A DNA stretch of 64,000 bases, from contig NZ_JACVUP010000008.1 in assembly GCF_016625195.1 (NCBI RefSeq), positions 62,001 to 126,000 on the forward strand, in the 5' to 3' direction. Below, one piece after another: positions 30,055 through 39,488 of this stretch. Positions within the stretch are counted from its first letter, which is position 1; each line of letters begins with the position of its first letter. The notes under the pieces are model-generated. The model did no database searches and was not told the origin of the DNA. It saw only the letters and a list, made by a program, of their open reading frames with translations. The translations under genes and the position numbers were made by a program. This DNA comes from Erwinia sp. S63. Lineage in GTDB: Bacteria > Pseudomonadota > Gammaproteobacteria > Enterobacterales > Enterobacteriaceae.

Positions 30055-30062
30055 AATGTTAG
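30000..30062 (+). CDS. Mok-like leader peptide
   Basis: A 20-codon frame, ATG at 30000 with AAGGAG seven bases upstream, stop TAG at 30060-30062. It lies across the sok target, as the mok frame does in hok/sok loci. Unlike classical mok it ends before the toxin start, so coupling would have to work by ribosome movement opening the 30023-30080 hairpin. No sequence conservation can be judged. Confidence 0.45.
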   Translation: MRSIFINRTSRQLPETPKQC

Positions 30063-30080
30063 GGTAGTTGCTTGCTCGTG
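30023..30080 (+). other. 19-bp hairpin upstream of the hok-like gene
   Basis: Left arm 30023-30041 (CACGAGCAGGCAACTACCC) and right arm 30062-30080 pair over 19 positions with one G-U, around a 20-base loop. It lies between the leader peptide and the toxin ribosome binding site (AAGGAG at 30088), as expected for an mRNA with a folded, translation-blocked form. Confidence 0.7.
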
Positions 30081-30102
30081 CTAATGCAAGGAGTAAGTGA
30101 TT

Positions 30103-30249
30103 ATGAAGTTATCATTCAGCAAGCTGATTATCGGCGGGCTCATGCTATTAGTATTGTGCCTGGTGAATCGCAATACACTCTGTGAATTACGATTCAAGGT
30201 ATTCACTGCTGAATTATCTGCGGTAATGGCTTACGAAGTCAGGCAGTAA
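30103..30249 (+). CDS. hok: Hok/Gef-family type I toxin
   Basis: A 48-residue single-span membrane peptide. Residues 7-21 are hydrophobic (KLIIGGLMLLVLCLV), followed by NRNTLCELRFKVF and the C-terminal VMAYEVRQ. The pattern R-x2-LCE-x-R ... E-x-x-A-x-MAYE and the distance between these residues equal those of plasmid R1 Hok. Hok toxins depolarise the inner membrane when their stable mRNA escapes the Sok antisense RNA. AAGGAG is nine bases before the ATG. The leader, hairpins and antisense promoter all fit a complete locus. Whether it is active is unknown. Confidence 0.88.
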   Translation: MKLSFSKLIIGGLMLLVLCLVNRNTLCELRFKVFTAELSAVMAYEVRQ

Positions 30250-30255
30250 CACTTC

Positions 30256-30281
30256 AATAGCGGGGGTTCGCCCCTGCTATT
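30256..30281 (+). terminator. Terminator of the hok-like mRNA
   Basis: An 11-bp stem AATAGCGGGGG / CCCCTGCTATT closed by a TTCG tetraloop, seven bases after the toxin stop. One pair is G-U only in plus-strand RNA, so the stem is shaped for the toxin transcript. In the family the 3' end also pairs back to the 5' end. Confidence 0.7.
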
Positions 30282-30351
30282 TCCGGCAGGGCTTATGCGT
30301 TAGCTCCAGCGCCTTATTTATCGATTCAATTAAATAGAACCCGTAATAAAA

Positions 30352-30374
30352 AACGGCTCCACTAAGGAGCCGTT
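30352..30374 (-). terminator. Terminator of the pdh operon after lpdA
   Basis: AACGGCTCC / GGAGCCGTT stem with a 5-base loop, followed by TTTTTTATT when read on the minus strand, 21 bases past the lpdA stop. Confidence 0.92.
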
Positions 30375-30394
30375 TCTTTATTTAGCACGAAAAA

Positions 30395-31819
30395 TTATTT
30401 CTTTTTCGCTTTCGGGTTTGGCAGGTCAGTAATGCTACCTTCAAACACTTCTGCCGCCAGACCAACTGACTCATGCAAGGTTGGGTGCGCGTGAATGGTC
30501 AGTGCGATGTCTTCTGCATCACAGCCCATTTCAATCGCCAGACCGATTTCACCCAGCAGCTCGCCGCCGTTGGTGCCGACAATCGCACCACCGATCACAC
30601 GGTGAGTCTCTTTGTCGAAGATCAGTTTGGTCATACCGTCTGCGCAGTCAGAAGCAATAGCACGGCCAGAAGCAGCCCACGGGAAGGTGGAGACTTCGTA
30701 GCTGATGCCTTTCTCTTTAGCTTCTTTCTCGGTCAGACCTACCCAGGCAACTTCTGGCTCGGTATAGGCGATAGAAGGAATCACTTTCGGGTCGAAGTAG
30801 TGCTTCAGACCTGAAATCACTTCTGCCGCGACGTGGCCTTCGTGCACACCTTTGTGCGCAAGCATTGGCTGACCGACGATGTCGCCGATAGCAAAGATGT
30901 GTGGCACGTTGGTACGCAGTTGTTTGTCGACGCGGATGAAACCACGATCGTCCACTTCCACGCCCGCTTTACCGGCATCCAGGCCTTTACCGTTTGGCAC
31001 ACGGCCAATCGCCACCAGCACTGCGTCATAACGCTGTGCTTCAGCCGGGGCTTTTTTGCCTTCCATTGATACGTAGATACCATCGTCTTTCGCTTCAACA
31101 GCGGTCACTTTGGTTTCCAGCATCAGGTTGAATTTTTTGCTGATACGTTTGGTGAAGACTTTCACCACGTCTTTATCGGCAGCAGGGATAACCTGGTCGA
31201 ACATCTCAACCACGTCGATCTCTGAACCCAGCGCGTTATACACGGTGGCCATTTCCAGACCGATGATGCCGCCGCCCATAACCAGCAGACGCTTAGGCAC
31301 TTCTTTCAGTTCCAGCGCATCGGTTGAATCCCACACGCGTGGATCGTTGTGTGGAATGAATGGCAGTTCGATTGGGCGTGAGCCCGCAGCGATGATCGCG
31401 TTATCGAAGTTGATGGTGGTTGCGCCACCCTCACCTTCCACCACCAGCGTGTTAGCACCGGTGAATTTACCCAGACCGGTTACCACTTTCACTTTACGGC
31501 CTTTCGCCATACCGGCCAGACCGCCAGTCAGTTGGGTGATAACTTTTTCTTTCCAGGTACGAATCTTGTTGATGTCAGTTTGCGGCTGGCCAAACACGAT
31601 ACCGTGCTCTTCCAGTGCTTTGGCTTCTTCGATCACTTTCGCAACATGAAGCAGCGCTTTTGACGGGATACAGCCTACGTTCAGACAAACACCGCCGAGG
31701 GTGCTGTAACGCTCAACGATTACGGTTTCCAGACCTAAATCAGCGCAACGGAAGGCTGCAGAGTAACCTGCAGGACCTGCCCCAAGTACCACGACTTGAG
31801 TTTTAATCTCTGTACTCAT
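30395..31819 (-). CDS. lpdA: Dihydrolipoamide dehydrogenase (E3)
   Basis: E3 reoxidises lipoyl groups of the pyruvate and 2-oxoglutarate dehydrogenase complexes and of the glycine cleavage system. The FAD motif VLGAGPAGYSAAFRC opens the protein; the redox disulfide is GGVCLNVGCIPSK at about residues 41-53; the NAD motif is VMGGGIIGLEMA; the catalytic His-Glu pair is in HAHPTLHESVG. The second of two adjacent ATGs (31819) fits the AGAGG spacing and gives the 474-residue E. coli form. It ends the pdhR-aceEF-lpdA operon. Confidence 0.98.
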   Translation of the reverse strand: MSTEIKTQVVVLGAGPAGYSAAFRCADLGLETVIVERYSTLGGVCLNVGCIPSKALLHVAKVIEEAKALEEHGIVFGQPQTDINKIRTWKEKVITQLTGGLAGMAKGRKVKVVTGLGKFTGANTLVVEGEGGATTINFDNAIIAAGSRPIELPFIPHNDPRVWDSTDALELKEVPKRLLVMGGGIIGLEMATVYNALGSEIDVVEMFDQVIPAADKDVVKVFTKRISKKFNLMLETKVTAVEAKDDGIYVSMEGKKAPAEAQRYDAVLVAIGRVPNGKGLDAGKAGVEVDDRGFIRVDKQLRTNVPHIFAIGDIVGQPMLAHKGVHEGHVAAEVISGLKHYFDPKVIPSIAYTEPEVAWVGLTEKEAKEKGISYEVSTFPWAASGRAIASDCADGMTKLIFDKETHRVIGGAIVGTNGGELLGEIGLAIEMGCDAEDIALTIHAHPTLHESVGLAAEVFEGSITDLPNPKAKKK

Positions 31820-31963
31820 CATGACCTCTTATTAGATTGCCGGCGGTCAAAAGCGAGCCCGTCCCAGGCTCCGCATGCCCTTTATCCACCGGGACATTTC
31901 ACCGCAAGAGTTTACAGAATTGTTAATAAACTGCCAACCGCGGCAACATTGAATGCTTACAAC

Positions 31964-31985
31964 AAGGCCGGCATTTGCCGGCCTT
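31964..31985 (-). terminator. Intercistronic hairpin aceF-lpdA
   Basis: Perfect 9-bp stem AAGGCCGGC / GCCGGCCTT with a 4-base loop, nine bases after the aceF stop. Minus-strand TTG follows rather than a clean T-run. It may partly terminate or stabilise the mRNA, with lpdA having its own promoter in the remaining 140 bases, as known in E. coli. Confidence 0.65.
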
Positions 31986-31993
31986 GGTTAACT

Positions 31994-33883
31994 TCACATC
32001 ACCAGACGGCGAATGTCGGACAGTGTGTTATTGATGATGGTGATAAAGCGCGCACCATCAGCACCGTCGATCACGCGGTGGTCGAAGGAGAGTGAGATTG
32101 GCATCATCAGACGCGGCTCAAACTCTTTACCGTTCCACACCGGCTCCATCGCAGACTTGGAGACACCGAGGATAGCGACTTCTGGCGCGTTAACAATTGG
32201 CGCAAAGTGCGTGGTGCCCAGGCCGCCAAGGCTGGAGATGGTGAAGCAGCCGCCCTGCATATCGCTAGCCGTCAGCTTGCCATCACGCGCTTTCTTAGAA
32301 ATCGCCATCAGCTCACGAGACAGTTCAGTGATGCCTTTCTTGTTCACGTCTTTGAACACCGGAACCACCAGACCGTTTGGCGTATCAACCGCCACACCGA
32401 TGTTGATGTATTTCTTCAGCGTCAGTTTCTGTGCATCTTCAGACAGTGAACTGTTGAAACGCGGCATCTGCTCCAGCGCAGCGGCAACGGCTTTCATGAT
32501 GAACACCACAGGGGTGAACTTCACATCCAGCTTACGTTTTTCCGCTTCGGCGTTCTGTTGTTTACGGAACGCTTCCAGATCGGTGATATCGGTTTTATCG
32601 AAGTGCGTAACGTGCGGGATAACCACCCAGTTACGGCTCAGGTTCGCACCTGAGATCTTCTGGATACGACCCAGTTCCACTTCTTCCACTTCACCGAATT
32701 TGCTGAAGTCCACTTTCGGCCAAGGCAGCAGGCCAGGCAGGCTTCCGCCACTTGCCGCGGCAGCCGGAGCCGCTTCTGCGCGTTTCACTGCATCTTTCAC
32801 GTAAGACTGTACGTCTTCTTTCAGGATGCGACCTTTACGGCCGGTGCCTTTGACTTTCGCCAGATTGACACCGAACTCGCGCGCCAGGCGACGAATCACC
32901 GGGGTAGCGTGGACGTAAGCGTCGTTTTCAGCAAACTCACCTTTCGCGTCAGCTTTTGCTGCTGGCGCTGCAGCAGGTTTCGCTGCCGCTGGAGCCGGAG
33001 CTGCTTCCTGTTTCGCCGCAGGTGCCGCAGCAGCAGGCGCAGCGCCTTCTACTTCGAACACCATGATCAGTGAGCCGGTGCTGACTTTATCGCCGGTAGA
33101 CACTTTCAGCTCTTTGACGATACCTGCGAATGGCGCAGGCACTTCCATTGACGCTTTGTCGCCTTCAACCACGATCAGTGACTGCTCAGCGGTGACTTTG
33201 TCACCCACTTTCACCAGCACTTCAGTGACTTCAACTTCATCGCCGCCGATGTCAGGCACGTTGACGTCTTTCGCGCCACCTGCAGCAGCAGGGGCTGCAG
33301 CCGGAGCCGCTTCCTGCTTCGCTGCTGGGGCCGCAGCCGGTGCAGCACCTTCTGCTTCGAAGATCATGATCAGCGAGCCGGTATTCACTTTATCGCCGGT
33401 CGCGATTTTGATCTCTTTCACCACGCCCGCGAACGGTGCTGGCACTTCCATTGAAGCCTTGTCGCCTTCAACGGTAAGCAGAGATTGTTCAGCTTCAACT
33501 TTGTCGCCGACTTTGACCAGAATCTCGGTAACTTCAACTTCATCACCGCCGATGTCTGGAACGTTGACCTCTTTGCTGACGGCCGCAGCCGCCGGAGCAG
33601 GAGACGCTTCCGCTTTTTTCTCTTCTGCCGCTGGTGCAGCAGCCGCTGCGCCTTCTGCTTCAAAGATCATGATCAGCGAACCGGTATTCACTTTGTCACC
33701 GGTAGAGATTTTAATCTCTTTCACTACGCCAGCCTGTGGCGAAGGCACTTCCATTGAGGCTTTATCGCCTTCCACGGTGATCAGCGACTGTTCAGCTTCA
33801 ACTTTGTCGCCCACCTTCACCAGGATTTCGGTGACTTCAACTTCGTCTGACCCGATATCCGGTACGTTAATTTCGATAGCCAT
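31994..33883 (-). CDS. aceF: Pyruvate dehydrogenase E2 (acetyltransferase)
   Basis: E2 forms the core of the pyruvate dehydrogenase complex and passes acetyl to CoA. Three N-terminal lipoyl domains carry the lipoylated Lys at 41, 142 and 243 (each in [10 protein letters not shown]), exactly 101 residues apart, joined by Ala/Pro-rich linkers. A peripheral-subunit-binding domain (around [20 protein letters not shown]) and the C-terminal catalytic domain with [15 protein letters not shown] follow. The 629-residue length is that of the three-lipoyl E. coli type. The lipoyl DNA copies make a 303-bp direct repeat. Confidence 0.98.
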   Translation of the reverse strand: MAIEINVPDIGSDEVEVTEILVKVGDKVEAEQSLITVEGDKASMEVPSPQAGVVKEIKISTGDKVNTGSLIMIFEAEGAAAAAPAAEEKKAEASPAPAAAAVSKEVNVPDIGGDEVEVTEILVKVGDKVEAEQSLLTVEGDKASMEVPAPFAGVVKEIKIATGDKVNTGSLIMIFEAEGAAPAAAPAAKQEAAPAAAPAAAGGAKDVNVPDIGGDEVEVTEVLVKVGDKVTAEQSLIVVEGDKASMEVPAPFAGIVKELKVSTGDKVSTGSLIMVFEVEGAAPAAAAPAAKQEAAPAPAAAKPAAAPAAKADAKGEFAENDAYVHATPVIRRLAREFGVNLAKVKGTGRKGRILKEDVQSYVKDAVKRAEAAPAAAASGGSLPGLLPWPKVDFSKFGEVEEVELGRIQKISGANLSRNWVVIPHVTHFDKTDITDLEAFRKQQNAEAEKRKLDVKFTPVVFIMKAVAAALEQMPRFNSSLSEDAQKLTLKKYINIGVAVDTPNGLVVPVFKDVNKKGITELSRELMAISKKARDGKLTASDMQGGCFTISSLGGLGTTHFAPIVNAPEVAILGVSKSAMEPVWNGKEFEPRLMMPISLSFDHRVIDGADGARFITIINNTLSDIRRLVM

Positions 33884-33897
33884 TACTCTCTTACCTC

Positions 33898-36564
33898 TTA
33901 AGCCAGACGCGGGTTAACTTTATCGGCATCGATACTGAATTTGGTGATCGCTTCTGCCACCACTTTCTTATCGATTTCGCCGCGTTTAGCCAGCTCACCC
34001 AGCGCAGCAACCACAACATACGATGCATCCACTTCGAAGTGGTGACGCAGGTTTTCACGGCTGTCTGAACGACCGAAGCCATCGGTACCCAGTACGCGAT
34101 AATCGCTTGAAGGTACGTAGCTGCGAACCTGTTCTGCGAACAGCTTCATGTAGTCGGTTGAGGCAACAGCTGGCGCTTCATTCATCACCTGAGCGATGTA
34201 CGGGACGCGTGGGGCTTCGGTTGGATGCAGCATGTTCCAGCGCTCACAATCCTGGCCATCACGAGCCAGTTCGGTGAACGAGGTGACGCTGTAAACATCA
34301 GAACCGATGCCATAGTCTTTCGCCAGGATCTGTGCCGCTTCACGTACGTGACGCAGGATAGAACCTGAACCCAGCAACTGCACTTTGCCTTTGCTACCGT
34401 CTACGGTTTCCAGCTTGTAGATACCCTTACGGATACCCTCTTCCGCACCCTGCGGCATCGCAGGCATGTGGTAGTTTTCGTTCAGCGTGGTGATGTAGTA
34501 GTAGATGTTTTCCTGCGCTTCGCCGTACATACGTACCAGACCATCTTGCATGATGACCGCAACTTCGTACGCGTAAGACGGATCGTAAGAGATACAGTTC
34601 GGGATAGTCAGCGACTGAATATGGCTGTGACCATCTTCGTGCTGCAGGCCTTCGCCGTTCAGCGTCGTACGACCTGAAGTGCCGCCGACCAGGAAGCCGC
34701 GCGCCTGTTGGTCGCCTGCCAGCCACATCAGATCGCCGATACGCTGGAAACCGAACATCGAGTAATAGATGTAGAACGGAATCATCGGCAGGTTGTTGGT
34801 GCTGTAAGAGGTCGCCGCCGCCAGCCAGGATGAACCTGCGCCCAGCTCGTTGATCCCTTCCTGCAGAATCTGGCCTTTCTCGTCTTCTTTATAGTAAGCA
34901 ACCTGCTCGCGGTCCTGCGGGGTGTACTGCTGACCGTTCGGGCTGTAAATACCAATCTGACGGAACAGACCTTCCATACCGAAGGTACGCGCTTCATCCG
35001 CAAGGATTGGCACCAGACGATCTTTGATCGACTTGTTCTTCAGCATCACGTTCAGTGCACGCACAAAGGCGATAGTGGTCGAGATCTCTTTGTTCTGTTC
35101 TTCCAGCAGCGGTTTGAACTCTTCCAGCGTTGGCATTTCCAGCTTCTCGCTGAACTCTGCCTGACGGGTTGGCAGGTAGCCACCCAGCTTCTCACGCTGA
35201 CCGTGCAGATAGTTGTACTCGTCAGAACCTTTCTCGAAGGTCACGTACGGCAGGTTTTCGATCTGATCGTCTGCTACCGGCACGTTGAAGCGATCACGGA
35301 TATAGCGAACGCCATCCATGTTCATCTTCTTCACCTGGTGCGCGATGTTTTTACCTTCCGCCGTGTCACCCATACCATAACCCTTGATGGTATGTGCCAG
35401 GATCAGGGTCGGCTGACCTTTGGTGTCCTGTGCTTTTTTCAGTGCTGCGTAGATTTTCTTCGGATCGTGGCCACCACGGTTCAGGGCGAAGATCTCTTCG
35501 TCTGACCAGTCTTTCACCAGGGCAGCGGTCTCCGGATATTTACCGAAGAAGTGCTCACGCACGTAGGCGCCATCACGGGATTTGAAGGTCTGGTAGTCAC
35601 CATCAACGGTTTCGTTCATCAGCTGGATCAGTTTACCGCTGGTGTCCTGCTTCAGCAGTTCATCCCAACGCGCGCCCCAGATCACTTTGATCACGTTCCA
35701 GCCAGCACCGGCAAAGATGCCTTCCAGCTCGTTGATGATTTTGCCATTACCGGTGACCGGGCCATCGAGGCGCTGCAGGTTACAGTTAATGATGAACACC
35801 AGGTTGTCCAGCTTCTCACGGGTCGCGATAGTGATCGCACCTTTAGATTCCGGCTCATCCATCTCGCCATCGCCAAGGAAGGCATATACGGTCTGGTTTT
35901 TGGTATCTTTCAGGCCACGGTGATCCAGATATTTCAGGAACTTCGCCTGGTAGATCGCATTCAATGGACCCAGACCCATAGACACGGTCGGGAACTGCCA
36001 GAAGTCAGGCATCAGTTTCGGGTGCGGGTAAGAAGACAGACCTTTACCGTGCACTTCCTGACGGAAGTTGTTCATCTGCTCTTCGGTCAGACGGCCTTCA
36101 AGGAAAGCACGTGAGTAGATGCCCGGAGAAATGTGACCCTGGAAGTAAACCAGATCGCCGCCGTCTTTATCACTGCGCGCACGGAAGAAGTGGTTAAAGC
36201 ACACTTCATAAATGGTGGCAGAAGACTGGAAGGATGAGAGGTGACCACCCAACTCCAGATCTTTCTTCGATGCACGCAGCACCGACATGATGGCGTTCCA
36301 GCGAATTGCGGAACGGATACGACGTTCAAGAGAGGTGTTGCCCGGATACTCCGGTTCATCTTCAACAGCAATAGAGTTGATGTAGTTACTGATAGCCGAC
36401 GCACCGCCTGCCACTTTCACGCCACCTTTGCGTGCTGCGTTCAATACCTGATCAAGCAGATACTGCGCGCGCTCAACACCTTCTTCACGGATGACCGATT
36501 CGATCGCCTGTAGCCAGTCACGAGTTTCGATCGGATCCACGTCATTCTGTAAACGTTCTGACAT
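33898..36564 (-). CDS. aceE: Pyruvate dehydrogenase E1
   Basis: E1 is the thiamine-diphosphate enzyme that decarboxylates pyruvate and reductively acetylates the lipoyl arms of AceF. The 888 residues are those of the homodimeric form. The TPP signature starts at [12 protein letters not shown], and HTIKGYGMG and the C-terminal transketolase-like domain with [13 protein letters not shown] are present. It lies 14 bases before aceF. The 128-base gap from pdhR contains a 16-bp hairpin. Confidence 0.98.
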   Translation of the reverse strand: MSERLQNDVDPIETRDWLQAIESVIREEGVERAQYLLDQVLNAARKGGVKVAGGASAISNYINSIAVEDEPEYPGNTSLERRIRSAIRWNAIMSVLRASKKDLELGGHLSSFQSSATIYEVCFNHFFRARSDKDGGDLVYFQGHISPGIYSRAFLEGRLTEEQMNNFRQEVHGKGLSSYPHPKLMPDFWQFPTVSMGLGPLNAIYQAKFLKYLDHRGLKDTKNQTVYAFLGDGEMDEPESKGAITIATREKLDNLVFIINCNLQRLDGPVTGNGKIINELEGIFAGAGWNVIKVIWGARWDELLKQDTSGKLIQLMNETVDGDYQTFKSRDGAYVREHFFGKYPETAALVKDWSDEEIFALNRGGHDPKKIYAALKKAQDTKGQPTLILAHTIKGYGMGDTAEGKNIAHQVKKMNMDGVRYIRDRFNVPVADDQIENLPYVTFEKGSDEYNYLHGQREKLGGYLPTRQAEFSEKLEMPTLEEFKPLLEEQNKEISTTIAFVRALNVMLKNKSIKDRLVPILADEARTFGMEGLFRQIGIYSPNGQQYTPQDREQVAYYKEDEKGQILQEGINELGAGSSWLAAATSYSTNNLPMIPFYIYYSMFGFQRIGDLMWLAGDQQARGFLVGGTSGRTTLNGEGLQHEDGHSHIQSLTIPNCISYDPSYAYEVAVIMQDGLVRMYGEAQENIYYYITTLNENYHMPAMPQGAEEGIRKGIYKLETVDGSKGKVQLLGSGSILRHVREAAQILAKDYGIGSDVYSVTSFTELARDGQDCERWNMLHPTEAPRVPYIAQVMNEAPAVASTDYMKLFAEQVRSYVPSSDYRVLGTDGFGRSDSRENLRHHFEVDASYVVVAALGELAKRGEIDKKVVAEAITKFSIDADKVNPRLA

Positions 36565-36609
36565 GGGGTGTGTTCCTTATCTGTGTCTAATACGTTGAAT
36601 TATCAGGAG

Positions 36610-36656
36610 CCTGTCTGCTTGTGCTTTGCTTCTGGTTCACAGCACAAGAAGACAGG
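36610..36656 (-). other. 16-bp hairpin between pdhR and aceE
   Basis: Arms 36610-36625 (CCTGTCTGCTTGTGCT) and 36641-36656 (AGCACAAGAAGACAGG) pair at 15 of 16 positions around a 15-base loop. It lies 37 bases past the pdhR stop and about 45 before the aceE ATG. No T-run follows, so an RNA processing or stability element is more likely than a terminator. Confidence 0.7.
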
Positions 36657-36692
36657 TCCGTCGTTTGTTTTCCGCACGTTCGTTGCCGTGCG

Positions 36693-37457
36693 TTATTCCT
36701 TACGTTGCTGTAAACGACGCAGGGAGCGTTCACGACGACTCTGCTCCCGACTTCTATCCAGCAAGATTTCCTCAATGAACGCCAGGTGACGATGGGAGGC
36801 CTCGCGTGCTTGTTCTGGCTCACGAGCCACAATCGCCTCAAAGATACTGGCGCGGTGACCGCTCACTTTCGCCAGCATTTCCCGGCGAGCGTAAAGCAAT
36901 TCGAAATTCTGACGGACGTTTTGTTCCAGCATAGGGCCCATGGAACGTAGCAAATGCAACAGCACCACATTATGGGCGGCTTCTGTGACAGCGATCTGAT
37001 ACTTCATCACTGCATCTGCTTCAGCATCCAGATCGCCGCTGTCCTGCGCCTGCTGGATATGAACATGGCAGTCGCGTATGCGCTGCAGGTCTTCATCCGT
37101 GCCACGTAGCGCTGCGTAATAGGCAGCAACGCCTTCCAGCGCGTGGCGGGTTTCCAGCAGGTCAAACTGGGATTCTGGATGTTCGGCAAGCAGGCTCACT
37201 AACGGATCGCTCATGCTTTGCCAGAGATTTGTTTGCACGAAGGTACCACCGCCCTGACGGCGTAGCAGCAGGCCTTTGGCTTCCAGGCTCTGAATCGCTT
37301 CGCGCAGGGATGGACGTGAGACATCAAACTGTTTCGCCAGTTCGCGCTCGGGGAGAAGCTTTTCACCTGGCTGGAGCGTCCCTTCCATAATGAGAGACTC
37401 CAACTGTTGCTCGATCGCATCGGAGAGCTTTGGTTGGCGAATTTTACTGTAAGCCAT
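36693..37457 (-). CDS. pdhR: Pyruvate-sensing repressor PdhR
   Basis: PdhR is a GntR/FadR-family repressor that releases DNA when it binds pyruvate. The winged helix spans about residues 9-75 ([20 protein letters not shown], wing [10 protein letters not shown]). The FCD ligand domain follows, with the metal and ligand residues in the D-x3-H and H-x2 patterns. The 254-residue length equals E. coli PdhR. It leads the pdhR-aceEF-lpdA operon and has its own operator just upstream, so it is autoregulated. Confidence 0.97.
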   Translation of the reverse strand: MAYSKIRQPKLSDAIEQQLESLIMEGTLQPGEKLLPERELAKQFDVSRPSLREAIQSLEAKGLLLRRQGGGTFVQTNLWQSMSDPLVSLLAEHPESQFDLLETRHALEGVAAYYAALRGTDEDLQRIRDCHVHIQQAQDSGDLDAEADAVMKYQIAVTEAAHNVVLLHLLRSMGPMLEQNVRQNFELLYARREMLAKVSGHRASIFEAIVAREPEQAREASHRHLAFIEEILLDRSREQSRRERSLRRLQQRKE

Positions 37458-37489
37458 CTTCCCTTCTTATGTGCCAAACGTCCGGAGTA

Positions 37490-37506
37490 AATTGGTAATA
37501 CCAATT
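37490..37506 (-). promoter_or_regulatory. PdhR operator
   Basis: AATTGGTAATACCAATT is a perfect palindrome that equals the PdhR consensus ATTGGT-N3-ACCAAT. It lies 33 bases upstream of the pdhR ATG, near the expected transcription start. Confidence 0.92.
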
Positions 37507-37970
37507 GAAAAATGGTGCCCGTAAAGTAACAAAGTATTCACCTTGTGTCTATATGGCAGGCATCACACTTCCGGGGTATATCGCTGTTACAGCGCGCTAA
37601 CTTCCCGTGATAAAGGCATATATTTGCTCCGTAAGTGAATTGTTAACAGATTTCACTTTTACCAAACCTTACACTGAGTTAGCGCTAAGCCTTACAGGCA
37701 ACCATAAGCGAAAGCTATTCGTGTTTATTGTTTATTCATGTCAGAAATAACCCGGATGGCACACAGTGAATGCTGCTGCTTTTTCAGCCATCTCTCAGCA
37801 CAAAAAGCAAAAGCAGGTGCAAAGCGGCGCGCTTATCACTATTCTGGTCGCCATGGTAGTTTCAGCATGCACACAGCACGCCAAATACCGTAAAGAAAAG
37901 AATACATTGCGTAAAACAGCCTTACAGTGCGCGCACTGCAGGTGCACAATAACAACATCACGAGGTTTGT
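37507..37970. other. pdhR-aroP divergent intergenic region
   Basis: About 460 bases that hold the pdh and aroP promoters. A 102-codon frame at 37766 overlaps aroP and has no recognisable features, so it is not called. GTGAA...TTCAC repeats occur near 37635-37656. A TyrR-like box is annotated at 37889. Confidence 0.5.
37889..37906 (+). promoter_or_regulatory. Possible TyrR box upstream of aroP
   Basis: CGTAAA-GAAAAG-AATACA matches the TyrR consensus TGTAAA-N6-TTTACA at nine of twelve fixed positions and keeps the essential G-N14-C. It is 65 bases before the aroP start. E. coli aroP is repressed by TyrR, which makes the match plausible but not certain. Confidence 0.4.
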
Positions 37971-39326
37971 ATGGAACAACAGCATGGCGAGGGACTGCAC
38001 CGCGGTCTGAAAAATCGCCATATTCAGCTGATTGCGCTAGGCGGTGCCGTGGGTACCGGACTGTTTCTGGGTAGCGCATCAGTGATTAAATCGGCCGGTC
38101 CGGCCGTAATTCTCGGTTATGCGATTGCAGGATTTATTGCCTTTCTTATTATGCGCCAGTTAGGTGAAATGGTAGTGGAAGAGCCGGTTGCCGGCAGCTT
38201 CAGCCACTTCGCCTATAAGTACTGGGGCAACTTTGCCGGTTTCGCCTCTGGCTGGAACTACTGGGTGCTGTATGTCCTGGTTGCCATGGCTGAACTGAGT
38301 GCCGTGGGTAAATACATCCAATTCTGGTATCCCGAATTCCCTACCTGGGCCAGTGCGGCGATCTTCTTCGTCGTCATCAACGCCATTAACCTGACCAACG
38401 TAAAAGTGTTTGGGGAAATGGAATTCTGGTTCGCGATCATCAAAGTAGTTGCCGTTATCGGCATGATCCTGTTCGGCGGCTGGTTGCTGTTTAGCGGCAA
38501 CGCCGGTCCGCAGGCCAGCGTCACTAACCTGTGGAGCCAGGGCGGATTCCTGCCACACGGTATGACCGGCCTGGTCATGATGATGGCGATCATTATGTTC
38601 TCGTTCGGCGGCTTAGAGCTGGTGGGTATCACTGCGGCTGAGGCGGATAATCCGCAGGAGAGCATTCCGAAAGCCACCAACCAGGTACTGTGGCGTATCC
38701 TGATTTTCTATATTGGTTCACTGGCGGTACTGCTGTCATTGATGCCGTGGACGCGCGTTACCGAAGAGACCAGCCCGTTTGTGTTGATCTTCCACGAACT
38801 GGGTGATGCCTTCGTCGCCAACGCATTGAATGTGGTAATCCTGACGGCGGCGCTGTCGGTCTACAATAGCTGTGTTTATTGCAACAGCCGTATGCTGTTC
38901 GGCTTAGCGCAACAGGGCAATGCACCTAAAGCGTTGCTCAATGTTGATAAGCGCGGCGTGCCTGTGGCGACCATTTTGGTTTCAGCCGTTGCTACAGCGC
39001 TGTGCGTCCTGATCAACTACCTGATGCCGGGCGAAGCGTTTGGCCTGCTGATGTCACTGGTGGTTTCTGCGCTGGTGATCAACTGGGCGATGATCAGCCT
39101 CGCGCACATGAAATTCCGTAAGAAGAAAGACCAGCAGGGTGTGACCACGCGCTTTAAAGCCGTGCTCTATCCGTTTGGTAACTGGCTCTGCCTCGCGTTC
39201 ATGGCGGCAGTACTGGTGATCATGGCGATGACGCCGGGTATGGCGATTTCTGTGTGGTTGATTCCTGTCTGGCTGGTGATTCTGGCCGTGGGTTACACCA
39301 TCAAGAATAAAGTCCAAAAAGCCTAA
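37971..39326 (+). CDS. aroP: Aromatic amino acid permease AroP
   Basis: AroP imports Phe, Tyr and Trp with protons across the inner membrane. It is a 451-residue, 12-helix APC-superfamily permease. The N-terminus GLKNRHIQLIALGGAVGTGL (TM1 with the GxGTGLF substrate loop) and the IMFSFGGLELVGITAAEADN stretch (TM6) are nearly identical to those remembered for E. coli AroP. The related PheP is also close, but position next to pdhR and ampDE supports AroP. A GC-rich terminator follows. Confidence 0.96.
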   Translation: MEQQHGEGLHRGLKNRHIQLIALGGAVGTGLFLGSASVIKSAGPAVILGYAIAGFIAFLIMRQLGEMVVEEPVAGSFSHFAYKYWGNFAGFASGWNYWVLYVLVAMAELSAVGKYIQFWYPEFPTWASAAIFFVVINAINLTNVKVFGEMEFWFAIIKVVAVIGMILFGGWLLFSGNAGPQASVTNLWSQGGFLPHGMTGLVMMMAIIMFSFGGLELVGITAAEADNPQESIPKATNQVLWRILIFYIGSLAVLLSLMPWTRVTEETSPFVLIFHELGDAFVANALNVVILTAALSVYNSCVYCNSRMLFGLAQQGNAPKALLNVDKRGVPVATILVSAVATALCVLINYLMPGEAFGLLMSLVVSALVINWAMISLAHMKFRKKKDQQGVTTRFKAVLYPFGNWLCLAFMAAVLVIMAMTPGMAISVWLIPVWLVILAVGYTIKNKVQKA

Positions 39327-39336
39327 TGTATGCCCC

Positions 39337-39360
39337 TGCCCGGCGCGCCAGCGCCGGGCA
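39337..39360 (+). terminator. Terminator after aroP
   Basis: Perfect 10-bp stem TGCCCGGCGC / GCGCCGGGCA with a 4-base loop, ten bases after the stop. A clear T-run is lacking. Confidence 0.65.
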
Positions 39361-39488
39361 ACATTCCTGATCTGCCTCACACTTTTCTGCGCCCACCTGT
39401 TTTGTCCATCTACGTGACCAATTGTTCCCCAGCAGGTTACTGATTTAACGCTGATAATTTCGTCTCACCTTGTCGCGGGAGACGAATA

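Noticed and set aside
32900..33880. Long 303-bp direct repeats as a mobile or recombination element
   Set aside because: They are explained by the three in-frame lipoyl domains of AceF.
33063..33917. 284-codon plus-strand frame opposite the aceF lipoyl domains
   Set aside because: Its Ser/Thr/Ala repeats mirror the Ala/Pro/Glu/Lys repeats of AceF, so it is a shadow.
37766..38074. 102-codon frame overlapping the aroP start, with a short hydrophobic stretch followed by a Cys
   Set aside because: It looks faintly like a lipoprotein signal, but there is no good ribosome binding site, it overruns the conserved aroP start and its second half is out-of-frame aroP.
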